A DNA stretch of 64,000 bases from Pterobdella sp. o SKG-2022. Taxonomy: Eukaryota; Annelida; Clitellata; Hirudinida; Piscicolidae. Under the pieces are notes generated by a model. It searched no databases. It had not been told where the DNA came from and was given only the letters and a program-made list of their open reading frames with translations. Made by a program: the position numbers and the translations under genes. Position 1 is the stretch's first letter. Every line of letters starts with the position of its first letter. The DNA is taken from the NCBI GenBank assembly GCA_964035795.1, contig OZ038321.1, positions 7,166,079 through 7,230,078 of the forward strand. The letters run 5' to 3'. Below are positions 50,401-61,762 of the stretch, piece by piece.

Positions 50401-53400
50401 TGTAATAATTTGACCTGATTTTAGCTAGTAAATATCGTAAACTTTGCTAATAGGAAACAACAAAAATAATAATACTTTTGAATATTATTATTGATATTAT
50501 TGAATGGTTGTAATTATAATGTAGTTTTCATAGTGCTTTAGTCATGGTTATGGATTTTGTACGGAGCCTTTTACTAAAGCCAAAGATGACCAAAATCAAA
50601 TATTTTTTTTTCTTTCTAGCATTTTTTTCAAAGTGAACCTATTTCTTAATGAAACTGTTTTTTTTGTTTGAAAAAAAATCCCTTCACACAAAATTAATTG
50701 AGGTAATTAGTTAATTTGTGTTATTGTTTCTAAGACAAGGATTACCCCTGTGTCTCTTCTATGATTTGTGACGCTTCGACGTCAATGAGACAATCATAGC
50801 AAAACATTGTTGAAGTAGTTTACTTAATATTTAGATGATTTATTTTTGTTATATGGTCGTAATAATAATAACAAGAACAAAAAAATTGCTTAGGAACAAG
50901 TTTTAAGAAATCTCTGCAAGTCTTAAAACTAAACATAAAAGTTCAAACTTAAATTGATGAATTGGTTTGAATTTAGAATTTTTACACCCATATGAAATTT
51001 TACAAAAACTTCAATAATCTAAGTGAACATGTACACACAAAACGATAATAAAACTTAAAAATTGGATAAATTCTGTCATAAAAGACAGGATTTAAGAATT
51101 TTTTGAAGATTCAATAGTGAAAATATAAATAAAATGAATTTCAAATGTTTTTCATAGATTTTTATAAAGGTGTTTCATTTTTCACCAGCCTCTTAAATTT
51201 ATTGGCGGGCAGAACTGACAGAAGCAACTTGAATGGTTCCATCTTAATCGACGGCCACCCTCAGCCCAGCAATTTCAAATGCATGTCTGGCTTTGTAGCT
51301 CAAGTAAAGTCCTTCAAAATTACCTTTTCGATACACTTTGTGTTCAAAATAAATCATTGGCACTAATAATTTTACATCAATTAAAACAACCAGGATGATA
51401 TAGTAATGGGTACACTGACTGTAAGAGAAAACTTGATGTTTTCTGCCAATCTACGACTCCCCAAAGTCATTTCACAAAAAGAAAAAGAAAAAAAAGTTGA
51501 AGATACTTTATACGAACTAGGATTACAGTCGTGTGCAGATTCAAAAGTTGGAAGCTTATCTTAATGTTCATTATACAGAGAAAATAAGCAACTGAAGCAC
51601 AATTAAATTTAATGTGGTGGAATAATCTAGTTTCCATAACAGAAAATTTTCACTTTATTGATTAATTTTTTAAATTAAAAACAAAAAAAAGAATTTTTAT
51701 AAATTTCATTAAAAAGTTTATTTAAAAATTAAAAGTTTATTTAAAAATCTTCATAATGAGGAAAATTTAAGATAAATTATTCTTTTCAAAAGCTAAAATT
51801 TTTCATGAGTTCAACTTTATCATAAATCGTTAGTGAAGTTATTGAGAAATTTTAGAATCATAAATATTTGTTGAAAGTAATATTTCAAAAAGTTAATATT
51901 CAAATAAAATAATTGTTATTGTATGCCATGATCATTTTATTTTTAAAAATTTCTCTGTCTCTCTTGGTCATTTAAGTTTTTCATCTCATGAGGAACCCCA
52001 CGAATTTAACTGCGCTAAGTCGTGGGTCATTGTAGCCTTTTTGTAGTCTTCTTTTTTAGTTTTTAGGCTCGCCCTGATACTTAACTTTTTTGCAGCTTGT
52101 TTTAGTTTTTTCCGTAATTTATAAATGCTGTTATGCTTCTCCTAGCATAAGGCGTGTGTATAAAAACTAGAAAGTTTTTGTTGAAAGCTATTTTAAAGAT
52201 TAAGCTATTTTTTTTTATTTTTCTATTTTTAATGGATATCCAATAGATATTTCAGTTTTTTTATTGTCTCTTATTTCAATTTTAAGTGTTCTTAGTATTT
52301 TTCTTGTTTTGTTGAAAGCATTATTGTTTTTATTGTCTCTTTTTTTTGGTTGTTAAAATCGTTGTCCTTCAAATTTGACATTTATACATTAAAAAAAACA
52401 TTGTTTCCAAAAATACTTGAAAAACTTTCATCAAATGTTTTTAAACAGGGAGTTTTAATCAATCGTATATAAATTTACATACTTATGTTTCTAAAATTTT
52501 CTCAATAACTCTATAATTCATGGTAAAGTTAAATTTATCGAAAATTTATCTGAAATATAATTCATTTAGAAGTTTTGTAATTAAAAAACATTTGAAATAG
52601 ATGAAATTCTCTAAAGAAAAATTTTGTTTTTTAAAATCATTTTTACAAATTAATAGATATTGTATATTTTTTGATAAAAATTTCATATTGAAATTTGAAG
52701 GTTATGATAAACGTTTATAAATTCTAATGTACTTGAGTTTTTATGGCTGAATAAATATAACATAAATATTCTATTAAAAAGTAACACCTTTTTGACTAAT
52801 ACAAAATAAGTCTTAGCCTAATAATATTGGAATTCTATAAAGTCGAAAAAACTGATATCGCAAACAACATAAAAAACACTAGTTTCTATTTGCATCATCA
52901 TAGATTTATTAAATTTTCAATCAATATGTAGTTCAAAATTGATAATAACATCTTGGAAATCTAGAAACATTGTGTTTGAAAAACGGTTTTGATACATTTC
53001 AGTTCCATTCAACTTGATAATGTTCCAAATTTTTTACTACTATATCCCATTACAATAGAACCATATGTTGATGCAGTAAAATATTTGAACACAACAGGTA
53101 GTTTTATTAAGTACGAAGCTTTTTATTAACAGAGTAACATTTTAACTTGTAAAGTTAACAAAAAGCTTTGTACTTTACGAAATTATCTGTTATATTCAAT
53201 TATTTTGCTGTGTTTTCTTTGATTAAAGAAGAATTATATATACATATACAATAATGGGTAATTAATACGCCTCTCTGCTTCCTAAGGTAGGAACACACCT
53301 GATACGAGGCATCTCCGGAGGGGAAAGGAAACGCACAAACATCGGCATGGAACTGATTATTTCTCCAAAAGTTTTGTTCCTTGACGAGCCCACCACAGGG

Positions 53401-56400
53401 CTTGACTCCAGCACTGCAAACGCTGTAATGAGTCTCCTTAAAACGTTGGTCACTTATAAATTATTCGTGTTTAATGATTGGCTTTAGCAGCCTGTATGAA
53501 ACACGATAACAAATTACTTCCAGTAAATTTATATAAATAGTTATGCATATAAACATCACAAATGAGTGTTTTAAAAGAAACGTCAAATTATTTAAATGCG
53601 TTTTTGTAAAATTAACTATTGATATTGAGCATATGATCCTTCTTCCCCTGTTTTCAGTGCCTATCACGAATAGACAATCAATTTAATCGTTCCTCAAAAC
53701 CATAAAAGTTTAGATATGGCGCTATTACTACAAGATCAAAATGGAAGAACAAGATTTTATCGAATTATATTCGAATAGTTAAAATTATTTTTAAGAAAAG
53801 GGATCTGAATAATTATATATACCCTACAGACTTTCACAAACTGGGAAAACAATAGTGTTTTCAATTCACCAGCCAAGATATAACATCTTCAAGTTGTTTG
53901 ACACATTGCTTCTTCTCAGCTCTGGTAGAGTGGTGTACCATGGCCCTTCTTCTCAAACACTTGACTATTTCAAAGAAATAGGTTAAAAATTATTTTTAAA
54001 AGTGAAAACTTTTTAGATGATTTATAGTGTTACATCAAATTGTGTGGTGGAATTCTACAGGTTACGAATGCGAGGAACACAACAACCCTTCGGATTTCTT
54101 CTTGGACGTTGCCAACGGAGATAGCACTGCCGTATTAGCTTTAAAAAGTAATTCTTGAGTTATTCAAACAGGTTATTAATACTTTTCAATGGTTATTTTT
54201 TTTAGACCGATTAGGAGCACAAGTAGAAGAATCGAAATCAAACTTGAGTCAAGAACTACAGAAAAAGTTCACTGAAAACAGCAGATACAAAACGTGAGCG
54301 TGGGTTTAATGCTTTAAAATCAAGTTAATCACTTAAAATTATTTTAGTTTGCAAGAAGAACTTAAAAACATAGAAAATCAATCGAGAACAAAGAATTTTA
54401 AAAAAGTACAGCCAGTAACATTCGCCACATCTTTCACCAAACAGGTTGTAAAATCCGTGAGGTTTTATATTGAGAAAAGTGCTGTTTTATTTAAATTGAT
54501 AATCATTTTAGGTATATTATTTATCTAAAAGAGCGATTTTGAATATCACAAGAAACCCCTATGCCTTGTTGCTTCAGGTAAAATGTTTAAAAGTTTCACA
54601 TAATTATAAGAGAGGTTCATAGCTAAGAATCATTTAAGAAACCCTTAAACTGATTAAAATTTCAAATAAAACTGAAAAAATTCAGCTAACTTTGATGACT
54701 ATACTGGGAATAATAACTGGAGTGATATACTTTCAAATGGGTAATCAAGTACTGGGGGCCATACAAAACAGGTTCATAAGATTATTAATAGAAGCTTGAA
54801 GAGTTGGAAATTAATTCTAGTTTTATCGAATACAACTTTTTTGAAAGGTCAAATTAATTCAAATATTTTTGAAATTTAAGAACGGGTCTGATGTTTTTCC
54901 TCGTAATGAACCAAATCTTTGGCAACACAACTAGTTTAGAGCTTTTCCTCACAGAAAGAGTTATTTTTGTGTTAGTTCAATTTTCCTATTTGTTTCTAAA
55001 AAAACCTGGAAACAAATTTCAAAAAAATCTAAACTCTAAGCAATATACAGTAAATATGAATAAAAGTCTAGTGTTTATTGAAGATTTAGTCAATCATCCT
55101 ATTAAGGCTAATCATTAATCTGGTCTCAACCCTTCAGACACGAGAGCACAAGCGGTTTCTACAGGGTTTCAGCGTATTTCTTCACTAAGTTTATATTCGA
55201 TATCTTTCCGATGCGGTTTGTACCCATGACACTTCTCGTCATTATCTGCTACTTCATGACTGGTGAGTAAAATATCAAACAAGCTCTTTAAATCCTTCAT
55301 TTAATTTCTCATATATATCAAATCAATTTGAATAAATTTTCTGAATACTCAATCCAGTTCTTTAGATTCATGAATACTATGGTATACAGAAAATCAATAA
55401 ACTTTTCTAACATGAAACAGGATTACAACTATCAGCTGCCAAGTTCTTCATCTTCTACCTGTGTATGGCCCTCACTGCATCTTCATCGTCATCTGTTGGA
55501 TTTGCAGTAGGATCATGGGCTAGAGCACTTGCTATTGCTCATCTCACTCTTACTATGACTTTCGTTTTTATGCAGGTCAGTTTTATGATAAGGAAAAAGA
55601 TAAATAGAAAACTAGATTTTATACTTTTATATATCTGTATATTTTAGATAAAATCTTTCTAATTTTATTACGTTTTTAATAATTTTTGTTGAGATAATTT
55701 AAAAATCTCCAATAAATTAATTCATGTGCTGACACTAGAGCACATCGACTTCTTAGCTAATTATATATGCAAAGATTGTAAGCAAATTATATACTCACAA
55801 AAATTTTTTAACAACTTTACTTTTCTATAAATACCTCTATAAGCCCTGGAAGTTAAATCTGAAAAAATGTGGTCAAGGAAATTTTAACAATTTGAAGCTA
55901 AATTTGACAGATCTTAAATATTCATTTGGCATTATAATAATCTTAATCTTATAATATTTTTTTTAGATCGACTTTTAGTCAACCCAAATTGGGGTTTCGT
56001 TAGCTCAACAGATGTTTCACATGGGGGCTACTCCTTGTGTATATAATTGTCAGCCTGCGCGGTTACTTCAGATAACTAGTCCAATGCTCTACCAGCTAAG
56101 CTATGCGGGCCCAATAAAACTATTGAATAATGAAATAGAATATTTATTTATGAAATTGCTTAAAAAAAATATTTTAACCGTGGAGTTATCTATTTAAACT
56201 TGAAAGTTGAATTTGGCGGATCCTAATTTTGTTCTTATAATATTATTCAATATAAAATTGCATACTCACATGTTTATTTTTGCACTCTACAGCATTTTTT
56301 TATCAGCATTTTTATTTTTTATGATTATGGCTTTCATGGAATAACGCCTTGTGAAACCTATAAATAGCACAAAAAATCCCAATTTTGGTCCATCTAATGA

Positions 56401-58609
56401 CTTACTCAAACTACAAGTTGTATAATTTTCATATATGCCTGTTTTTTACAAATTAATTTCAAAAGTATGTTCACATTTTTTCAAGAATTTTTCAAAACTC
56501 TTTTCAAGTTTAAAAATTTTTTATTAGAAAAATTTTCATATTTCCTTTTTCAAAAAACTAAGTGCACATCCCATAAAGTTCAAAAGAATACAAGTAATTA
56601 CGAAAAATATTGCAAAATTAGTTAAGTACATGACTACAATTAATTAAATAATCATATTCATATCATAAGGTACCACTATATTATATAACTTACTATTCAT
56701 TTTCTCATATAATCTACGTTTCTTTCATAATATAGTACCATTCAATTTAAGCCTACAACCTGATTTTTTCAATGTTAAGTTCAAAATTAAATTATTGACG
56801 TTAAAATGATATGCTCTAATTCTCCTATTTAAACTATAATTCCAGCCCTCAATTGCATTTGTTGTACAAGACAAATTCTTTATTATCCTTCTAAAGTTGT
56901 TCCATATAGAAACAAAATAGCAAGGTATTCTAGAACAGTTTCAAACCAAATTTTTTAAAATAAGCTAAACTTATCTAAATCAATAAGTTGGTTATCATCT
57001 AAAGATTTTAATAAAAAACTAAAGCATTAAATCACATCCATAGAGGAAAAAATTGACAAAGAAGTAACAAGCCAAGATTCGGAGTAGAGAGATCAAACCT
57101 TGCGTTGAAGGGCTTGTGAAAAATGAAAAACAGCCATGTAGAGGAGTGTGAGGGAAAAAAATTTAACATGGCCTCAATAGCAGAAGTTTCAAAATCATGA
57201 GTACTAGACAAAAACATTATTTCATTATTACTATAACTATTTTTCTTAATCATATTCTTAAGTTTATTAAATAATTCTATATACGCTAACCTAGTCCTAA
57301 ATTTCATTAAAACACCAAACTATTTGAGCCAAATGACTACTATTTAAAAGACTTTGATTAGTAGATAATTGTTTATACTGGGTTGAAACCTATTAAAAGT
57401 ACTGTCGCACAATATATGCTTATTGTAGAGCAATTGCTGATCGCTCCAAGCATGACTAAGAAATTAGATTAAAATAAAATAAATTCTTCTGCTCTAAGTG
57501 TGAGATGAGGAGTCAGATTGAAGGCCAAGTCTTTATGTTTCTTTATGAGGACGATCCTCTTCCATCGTTCCAAAAAGGTTCCATAAAGTCCCAAATCGCT
57601 TCTTAATTTTGTAAAACGACCCATAATAATCTACCAAATAAAAATTGATATGTCAAAAGAATTCAAAACAGTTTATGAATATATAATTTTTTTAAAATTA
57701 CATTGTGAATAAAGAGGATGTGCACGTGTCAGAGAACTAAAATATTCAATTTTCATAAAACCTATGATATATAGGCTCTAATTTATTCAGATTTTTGGAG
57801 GGTTCTTGGTGAATCTGACGACGATGGCTGTATGGTTAAGTTGGCTGCAGTACTTGAGCATTGTTCGATATGCTCTCAATGTGAGTCGTGCATTCATATT
57901 ATTTATCAGTGAATCATAAATAAAAACTATTTCAATTTTAGGCTTTTTACATCAACGAATTGGCAGACCTTAAACTCTATAACAACATTACCGAGTAAGA
58001 TTTACATATTAATTTGAATATTGAAAATTCTTTAATTTTAATGATTCATATTAGACATATTAGAAATATTAGAGATAGCAAAAACATAACAAAAAAGCTT
58101 CAACTTTAAAACAAAATCTGAACCTTCACCATCCATCTCAACAAATCTTTGAAGTCACTCTTGCTATAAATGTTTTGAGGGAACTACAAGAACTACTTTT
58201 CCGGTCATATCTAAAACTGAAGTTGAATAAATGCAGAATTCTTATGCAAATTTTAACGGTCTGATGGCAAAAAAGAAGTGGTTTTAAGAGAATATTACAG
58301 ACCTTGGTGTAAAAAAGAAATTGAAATGGAATATGCAGAAAAAATTTTAAAATATTTATAAACATAAAAAATATATATTTAAACTATAAATCAACTTGTT
58401 ATCACTAATAAATTTTCAAAATTAAATAAAATATTTCTTTATCCTTCCTAAGGTTCAGCGACATAGGCAAGAATTATTTAAAGGCTCAAGGAATCAGATA
58501 TGAAACTCCCTGGGACTTGTGGCAGAATCATATGGCTCTTTTCATTATCACGCTTCTGTTTCTCACTATCGCCTACATACAGCTATTGAGAAAATCCAAG
58601 CAACATTGA
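47445..58609 (+). CDS. ABCG2-like half transporter, tandem copy B (17 exons)
   Basis: Exons: 47445-47554, 47812-47871, 51189-51303, 51394-51546, 53287-53444, 53830-53981, 54061-54147, 54206-54293, 54348-54444, 54512-54577, 54686-54771, 54881-54970, 55138-55262, 55421-55575, 57791-57880, 57942-57994, 58453-58609. Intron positions and phases are the same as in copy A; 613 residues (exon 8 is two codons shorter). Walker A GPTGGGKT, signature ISGGERKR, Walker B VLFLDEP and SIHQPR are intact, so it should be a working half transporter. Several introns are much longer than in copy A (introns 2, 4, 14). The first donor reads AG|GCAAGT, a GC-AG intron. Exons 2-6, 10, 13 and 15 are almost identical to copy A in DNA, while 1, 8, 9, 11, 12, 16 and 17 are diverged. 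The last loop has an NIT glycosylation sequon absent from copy A. Substrate unknown; the protein presumably homo- or heterodimerises. Confidence 0.92.
48098..48132. repeat. Perfect 16-bp inverted repeat with 3-base loop (copy B intron 2)
   Basis: CGGCTTCATTGAAATG (48098-48113) and its exact complement (48117-48132) flank GAA. It is a compact hairpin in a long intron and may be a decayed fold-back element. Confidence 0.8.
49240..49412 (+). mobile_element. tRNA-derived SINE (full head and tail) in copy B intron 2
   Basis: Box A-like TAGCTCAATAGTTGAGC and box B GGTTCGATCCC, about 30 bases apart, form a tRNA-like head. It is followed by a unique body and a tail with AAGCGCTTTATAAATACCGC and CATTACATTAAATTA. 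The same tail is found without the head at 16438-16546. No paired acceptor stem can be drawn, so it is a SINE and not a tRNA gene. Confidence 0.75.
53109..53175. repeat. Imperfect 22-bp inverted repeat (copy B intron 4)
   Basis: 53109-53130 and 53154-53175 are inverted complements with two mismatches (AAGTACGAAGCTTTTT-type arms) around a 23-base loop. It looks like a short fold-back element about 110 bases before exon 5. Confidence 0.65.
55975..56112 (-). mobile_element. tRNA-derived SINE, different head, minus strand (copy B intron 14)
   Basis: On the minus strand it starts GGGCCCGCATAGCTTAGCTG, then GTAGAGCATTGGACTAGT, the box A and D-arm of a tRNA-like head. Box B is degenerate and the body (CATGTGAAACATCTGTTGAGC) differs from the 49240 SINE, so it is a second family. 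Confidence 0.6.
56640..57660. other. Unassigned insert-like stretch in copy B intron 14
   Basis: Part of a 2.2-kb intron that is 129 bases in copy A. It contains a 91-codon minus frame (57307-57032) and a mixed-composition patch at about 57480-57600. It is probably decayed mobile DNA; no family was recognised. Confidence 0.3.
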
Positions 58610-59871
58610 AACAAACTTATTTGATTCTTGATATTGTTATTGATGCAATTTCTCAATGATATTTAGCAGTAGTTACTCAGTCCAAACGATCCGAAACTAT
58701 ATTTTTTGTTTAAACTTTGTATTTTGAATGGGTGAAATGCTCATTTGGATTAATACATTCGATAAAAACTCGTGGTTTTACAGAATCAAAAGACATTTAT
58801 TTAGTGGAAATGTGTTGATCTTGCCCTGGTATTCCATATTGAATCGTAGTCTAAAAATTCAAAATTTTTCTAATTTTTCAAACAAATATTGAAAAATCTT
58901 GAAAAATTCAACTTAAAAAAATAATTAGTCTTCTATAAAATTCAATCAAAACAAAATTTCGCGTCAATTGGAAAGAAGTTGAATAATTGTTAATTCAATA
59001 CAAATTTAAAATAGTCTAATTTCTCTCCTACTTAACTTTGGCCTTTGCTTGTCTCATTTCTTGGACCAATCTTTTATTTTCTCTACATCTCGATGTTTCG
59101 ATATTATCCAATAGCACAGTGTGTAAGCCACGTCATGTTTTAGATGACTTTCCAAATATTTCATCCTCAATTAGATCTTTCACTGTTAAGTTTCATTTCT
59201 ATCATGAATAAACCACTGTTTTTTGTGAGTTTTCTGCTTTTTCAAATAAAATCTTTTATCTGTTATAAGCTTCAATGATGATCTTTTTATTCAAATTTTT
59301 TTAGGATAATTCTAAACTGTTATTGCCATTTACATTTGCCGCCAATGTTTGAAGAGGTAATTTCATGTTGTTTGGCTTATATTAATGACTATATTGCAAA
59401 TATACCATTTTCGTTCTTCATGCATGAAAAATTTTGATGCTACCATTTTAAGACCGGACTGCATCACTTTTTTTAAGCATCTCAACTTCTCTTACCCACC
59501 CTCCGCCTCGTATCAATCCAAAAAACGCAAAAAATTGCGAGCTTAGCTTCTTCTAATTCTCATTTCTAGGGATTGCTGGTGTCTTTCAAAACTTACAATA
59601 ATTTGAGTGATAAAAAATTAAAATCAATCGTAAGGTGGCGTGCACAATAAAGTTTGTGTTGGAGGTATGTTCCCTTGCCCCCTCTCATTAGTTCATTTTT
59701 TTAATGCAAAACTCGAAGTTGACTACAGTGTATGCAGTAATTGATCAATATGCTGATCACAATAAGTAATACACCAAAAATAATTATGTCAATTACTAAT
59801 GTTTCAACAATATCATTTTCAAACCAAGCTTCCACCTTCATACTAACTTCAGCGGCATAGTGATGCAGACC

Positions 59872-59874
<3 letters not shown>
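58610..59874. other. Downstream flank of ABCG copy B
   Basis: About 1.3 kb of AT-rich sequence with no gene or repeat that I can name. Confidence 0.4.

Positions 59875-59953
<79 letters not shown>
59875..59953. repeat. (AT)n microsatellite
   Basis: An uninterrupted run of about 39 AT units directly beside the retrotransposon-derived block that follows. Confidence 0.95.
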
Positions 59954-59957
<4 letters not shown>

Positions 59958-59984
59958 TGTTTTTGAAAATGTGGAGGTTGAACT

Positions 59985-60570
59985 TACCTAGGGAAAACTC
60001 TACTAGGAAGTTGAGAGAGCGACAGTTTAGTGTTCCGATGCTGTAGCTTTGCTTGAGACGGAAAATCCCTTTGTTGGGCGAGAGATCAGAATTTGGTCTT
60101 CCATTTGGATTTAAACCAAACTCGTCATCGGTAGCTTTTGGGCTAACACTCTTTATACGTAAGAGTCGATAGTCACAGGGTTTAATGGTGCTGTTTGAAA
60201 AATTAAACCATGTTTTTTGTAGCTTGGATTACTATGATGCTTCGCTACGGCTCTCACAGGCGCAGTGTCATGCTTGAGATGACTGGTGTTCCCCTACCAT
60301 TGACAATGAGTTGGTTTATCTGCTAGGCAAACGAGCGAATAGAGCTGGAACATCGGTGTGTTGATGACCACCACCAAAAGCAGAAACCATTCTTGCTTCC
60401 CGAATGGATGAGTTTTCACCATTGCCCTATGTTAGCCGAGTCGTGGACTTTCACCGCTGGTGTCAGACCTGTCCGCCTTGGGATGTTCTACCAGAAACAT
60501 AAGTTTTCGACGGCATAGCTCTGACACTGACCCGTTGACATTTCCCACCCCGAGGAGGTCAGGGTTGGAC
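59985..60570 (-). mobile_element. 5' part of a non-LTR retrotransposon, inverted
   Basis: A less AT-rich block. On the minus strand a frame reads SVSPKATDDEFGLNPNG, then SYSIGTLNCRSLN, the usual start of an APE-type LINE endonuclease domain (IGTLNCRSL). The sequence upstream of that frame (60150-60570) looks like the element's 5' untranslated region. The domain breaks off at about 59990 next to the AT run. Confidence 0.65.
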
Positions 60571-60574
60571 TTTG

Positions 60575-60779
60575 GAAGGAGAAAGACCACTTCCAAAATT
60601 TACTTTCTGTTAATAAAAATGATAATCAAGCTTAATTTGACTGCGTCAAGTTGTTTGACATCAACCCAGAAATTAGTACTGCCGAATTTAGCCAAAAGGA
60701 GATCACAGATTCACTCAAAACAATGAAACCTAATGAAGCGCCTGGCCTGGATAGTCTTACACTAGAAGTTTGGAAGCTC
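60575..60779 (+). mobile_element. Reverse-transcriptase fragment of a non-LTR retrotransposon
   Basis: The plus-strand reading DHFQNLLSVNKNDNQA, a stop, then FSQKEITDSLKTMKPNEAPG and LDSLTLEVWKL matches the start of LINE reverse transcriptase (W..HF..LL ... EI..AI..MK..KAPG.D.. .E..K). It is cut by the assembly gap at 60780. Confidence 0.8.
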
Positions 60780-60979
60780 NNNNNNNNNNNNNNNNNNNNN
60801 NNNNNNNNNNNNNNNNNNNNNNNNNNNNNNNNNNNNNNNNNNNNNNNNNNNNNNNNNNNNNNNNNNNNNNNNNNNNNNNNNNNNNNNNNNNNNNNNNNNN
60901 NNNNNNNNNNNNNNNNNNNNNNNNNNNNNNNNNNNNNNNNNNNNNNNNNNNNNNNNNNNNNNNNNNNNNNNNNNNNNNN
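60780..60979. other. Assembly gap (200 N)
   Basis: 200 N bases interrupting the reverse-transcriptase fragment; a repeat-induced assembly break is likely. Confidence 0.99.
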
Positions 60980-61677
60980 TAATGCGTAGTTATATTCAAT
61001 ATAAAAAAAACTGAATTTCTTGATGTGTGTGCGCACACACGTGCACATTTTTGAAAAATATTCTTGTTATTTATTTATTCAAAAATAAGTCATTAAAATT
61101 TAAAAAACTCAAATTATGCATTATGGTTGTGCGTGAATCATTTAAATACAGTTGTATATATATAAAGAATTTCGTTGGAACTTCAAGGTTTAATGTTTGG
61201 CTTTGTAAAGATATCGTTCGTTATTATTCAGTTCTACTAGAATTACATTAAATATAACAGTTTAGTTGAATAATAACAGCACACATAGAGAATAAACAAA
61301 AAACATCAGAATATATAATTAAAACAAAACATACAGTAATTTCAAAGGAAGTTCAGATTTTTTTGTTTGAAAGGAATAAAATAAAAATGGCGAAAAAGTC
61401 GTCCAAGCTCTCCTCAAAAATCATCGATAAAAACTAATAATAAAAAATTGAAAAATCATCGTTCCTTTGCCCGAACATCCCCATAAATATAAGCCAAATT
61501 TTGAAAAGTCGCTACTTTTATCTTCAAGTAGAACCGTGAAAAAAAGCTTCAAATGTTTTAAAATCTCAAACAACAAGTCAGCATAAACTTTGAAAAGTGT
61601 TTAAAATAGCTAAAAATAACCCTTGAACGACTTTGATAGTATTCAAAAACACTTTAAACTAATTTTGGAATCCTCAA

Positions 61678-61762
61678 ATGAGTGCTCGTGAAATGATGTT
61701 AGTGTGGTTTCTGCTCTTCCTCTCCCCCTGCCATGGAGATTTGAGGCATGTAACTTATGAAG
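61678..61762 (+). CDS. Candidate first exon with signal peptide; gene continues beyond window
   Basis: ATG at 61678 opens MSAREMMLVWFLLFLSPCHG, then DLRHVTYE, ending in phase 1 before GTTAAG. The residues form a textbook signal peptide with a cleavage site after CHG. The exon is a patch of mixed composition in very AT-rich DNA. It is too short for simple ORF scans. No following exon could be found up to 64000, so the protein family is unknown. A chance signal-like peptide cannot be excluded. Confidence 0.45.

Noticed and set aside
60632..61048. Frames running across the second N stretch
   Set aside because: Only the part before 60780 has meaning, as a LINE reverse-transcriptase fragment.
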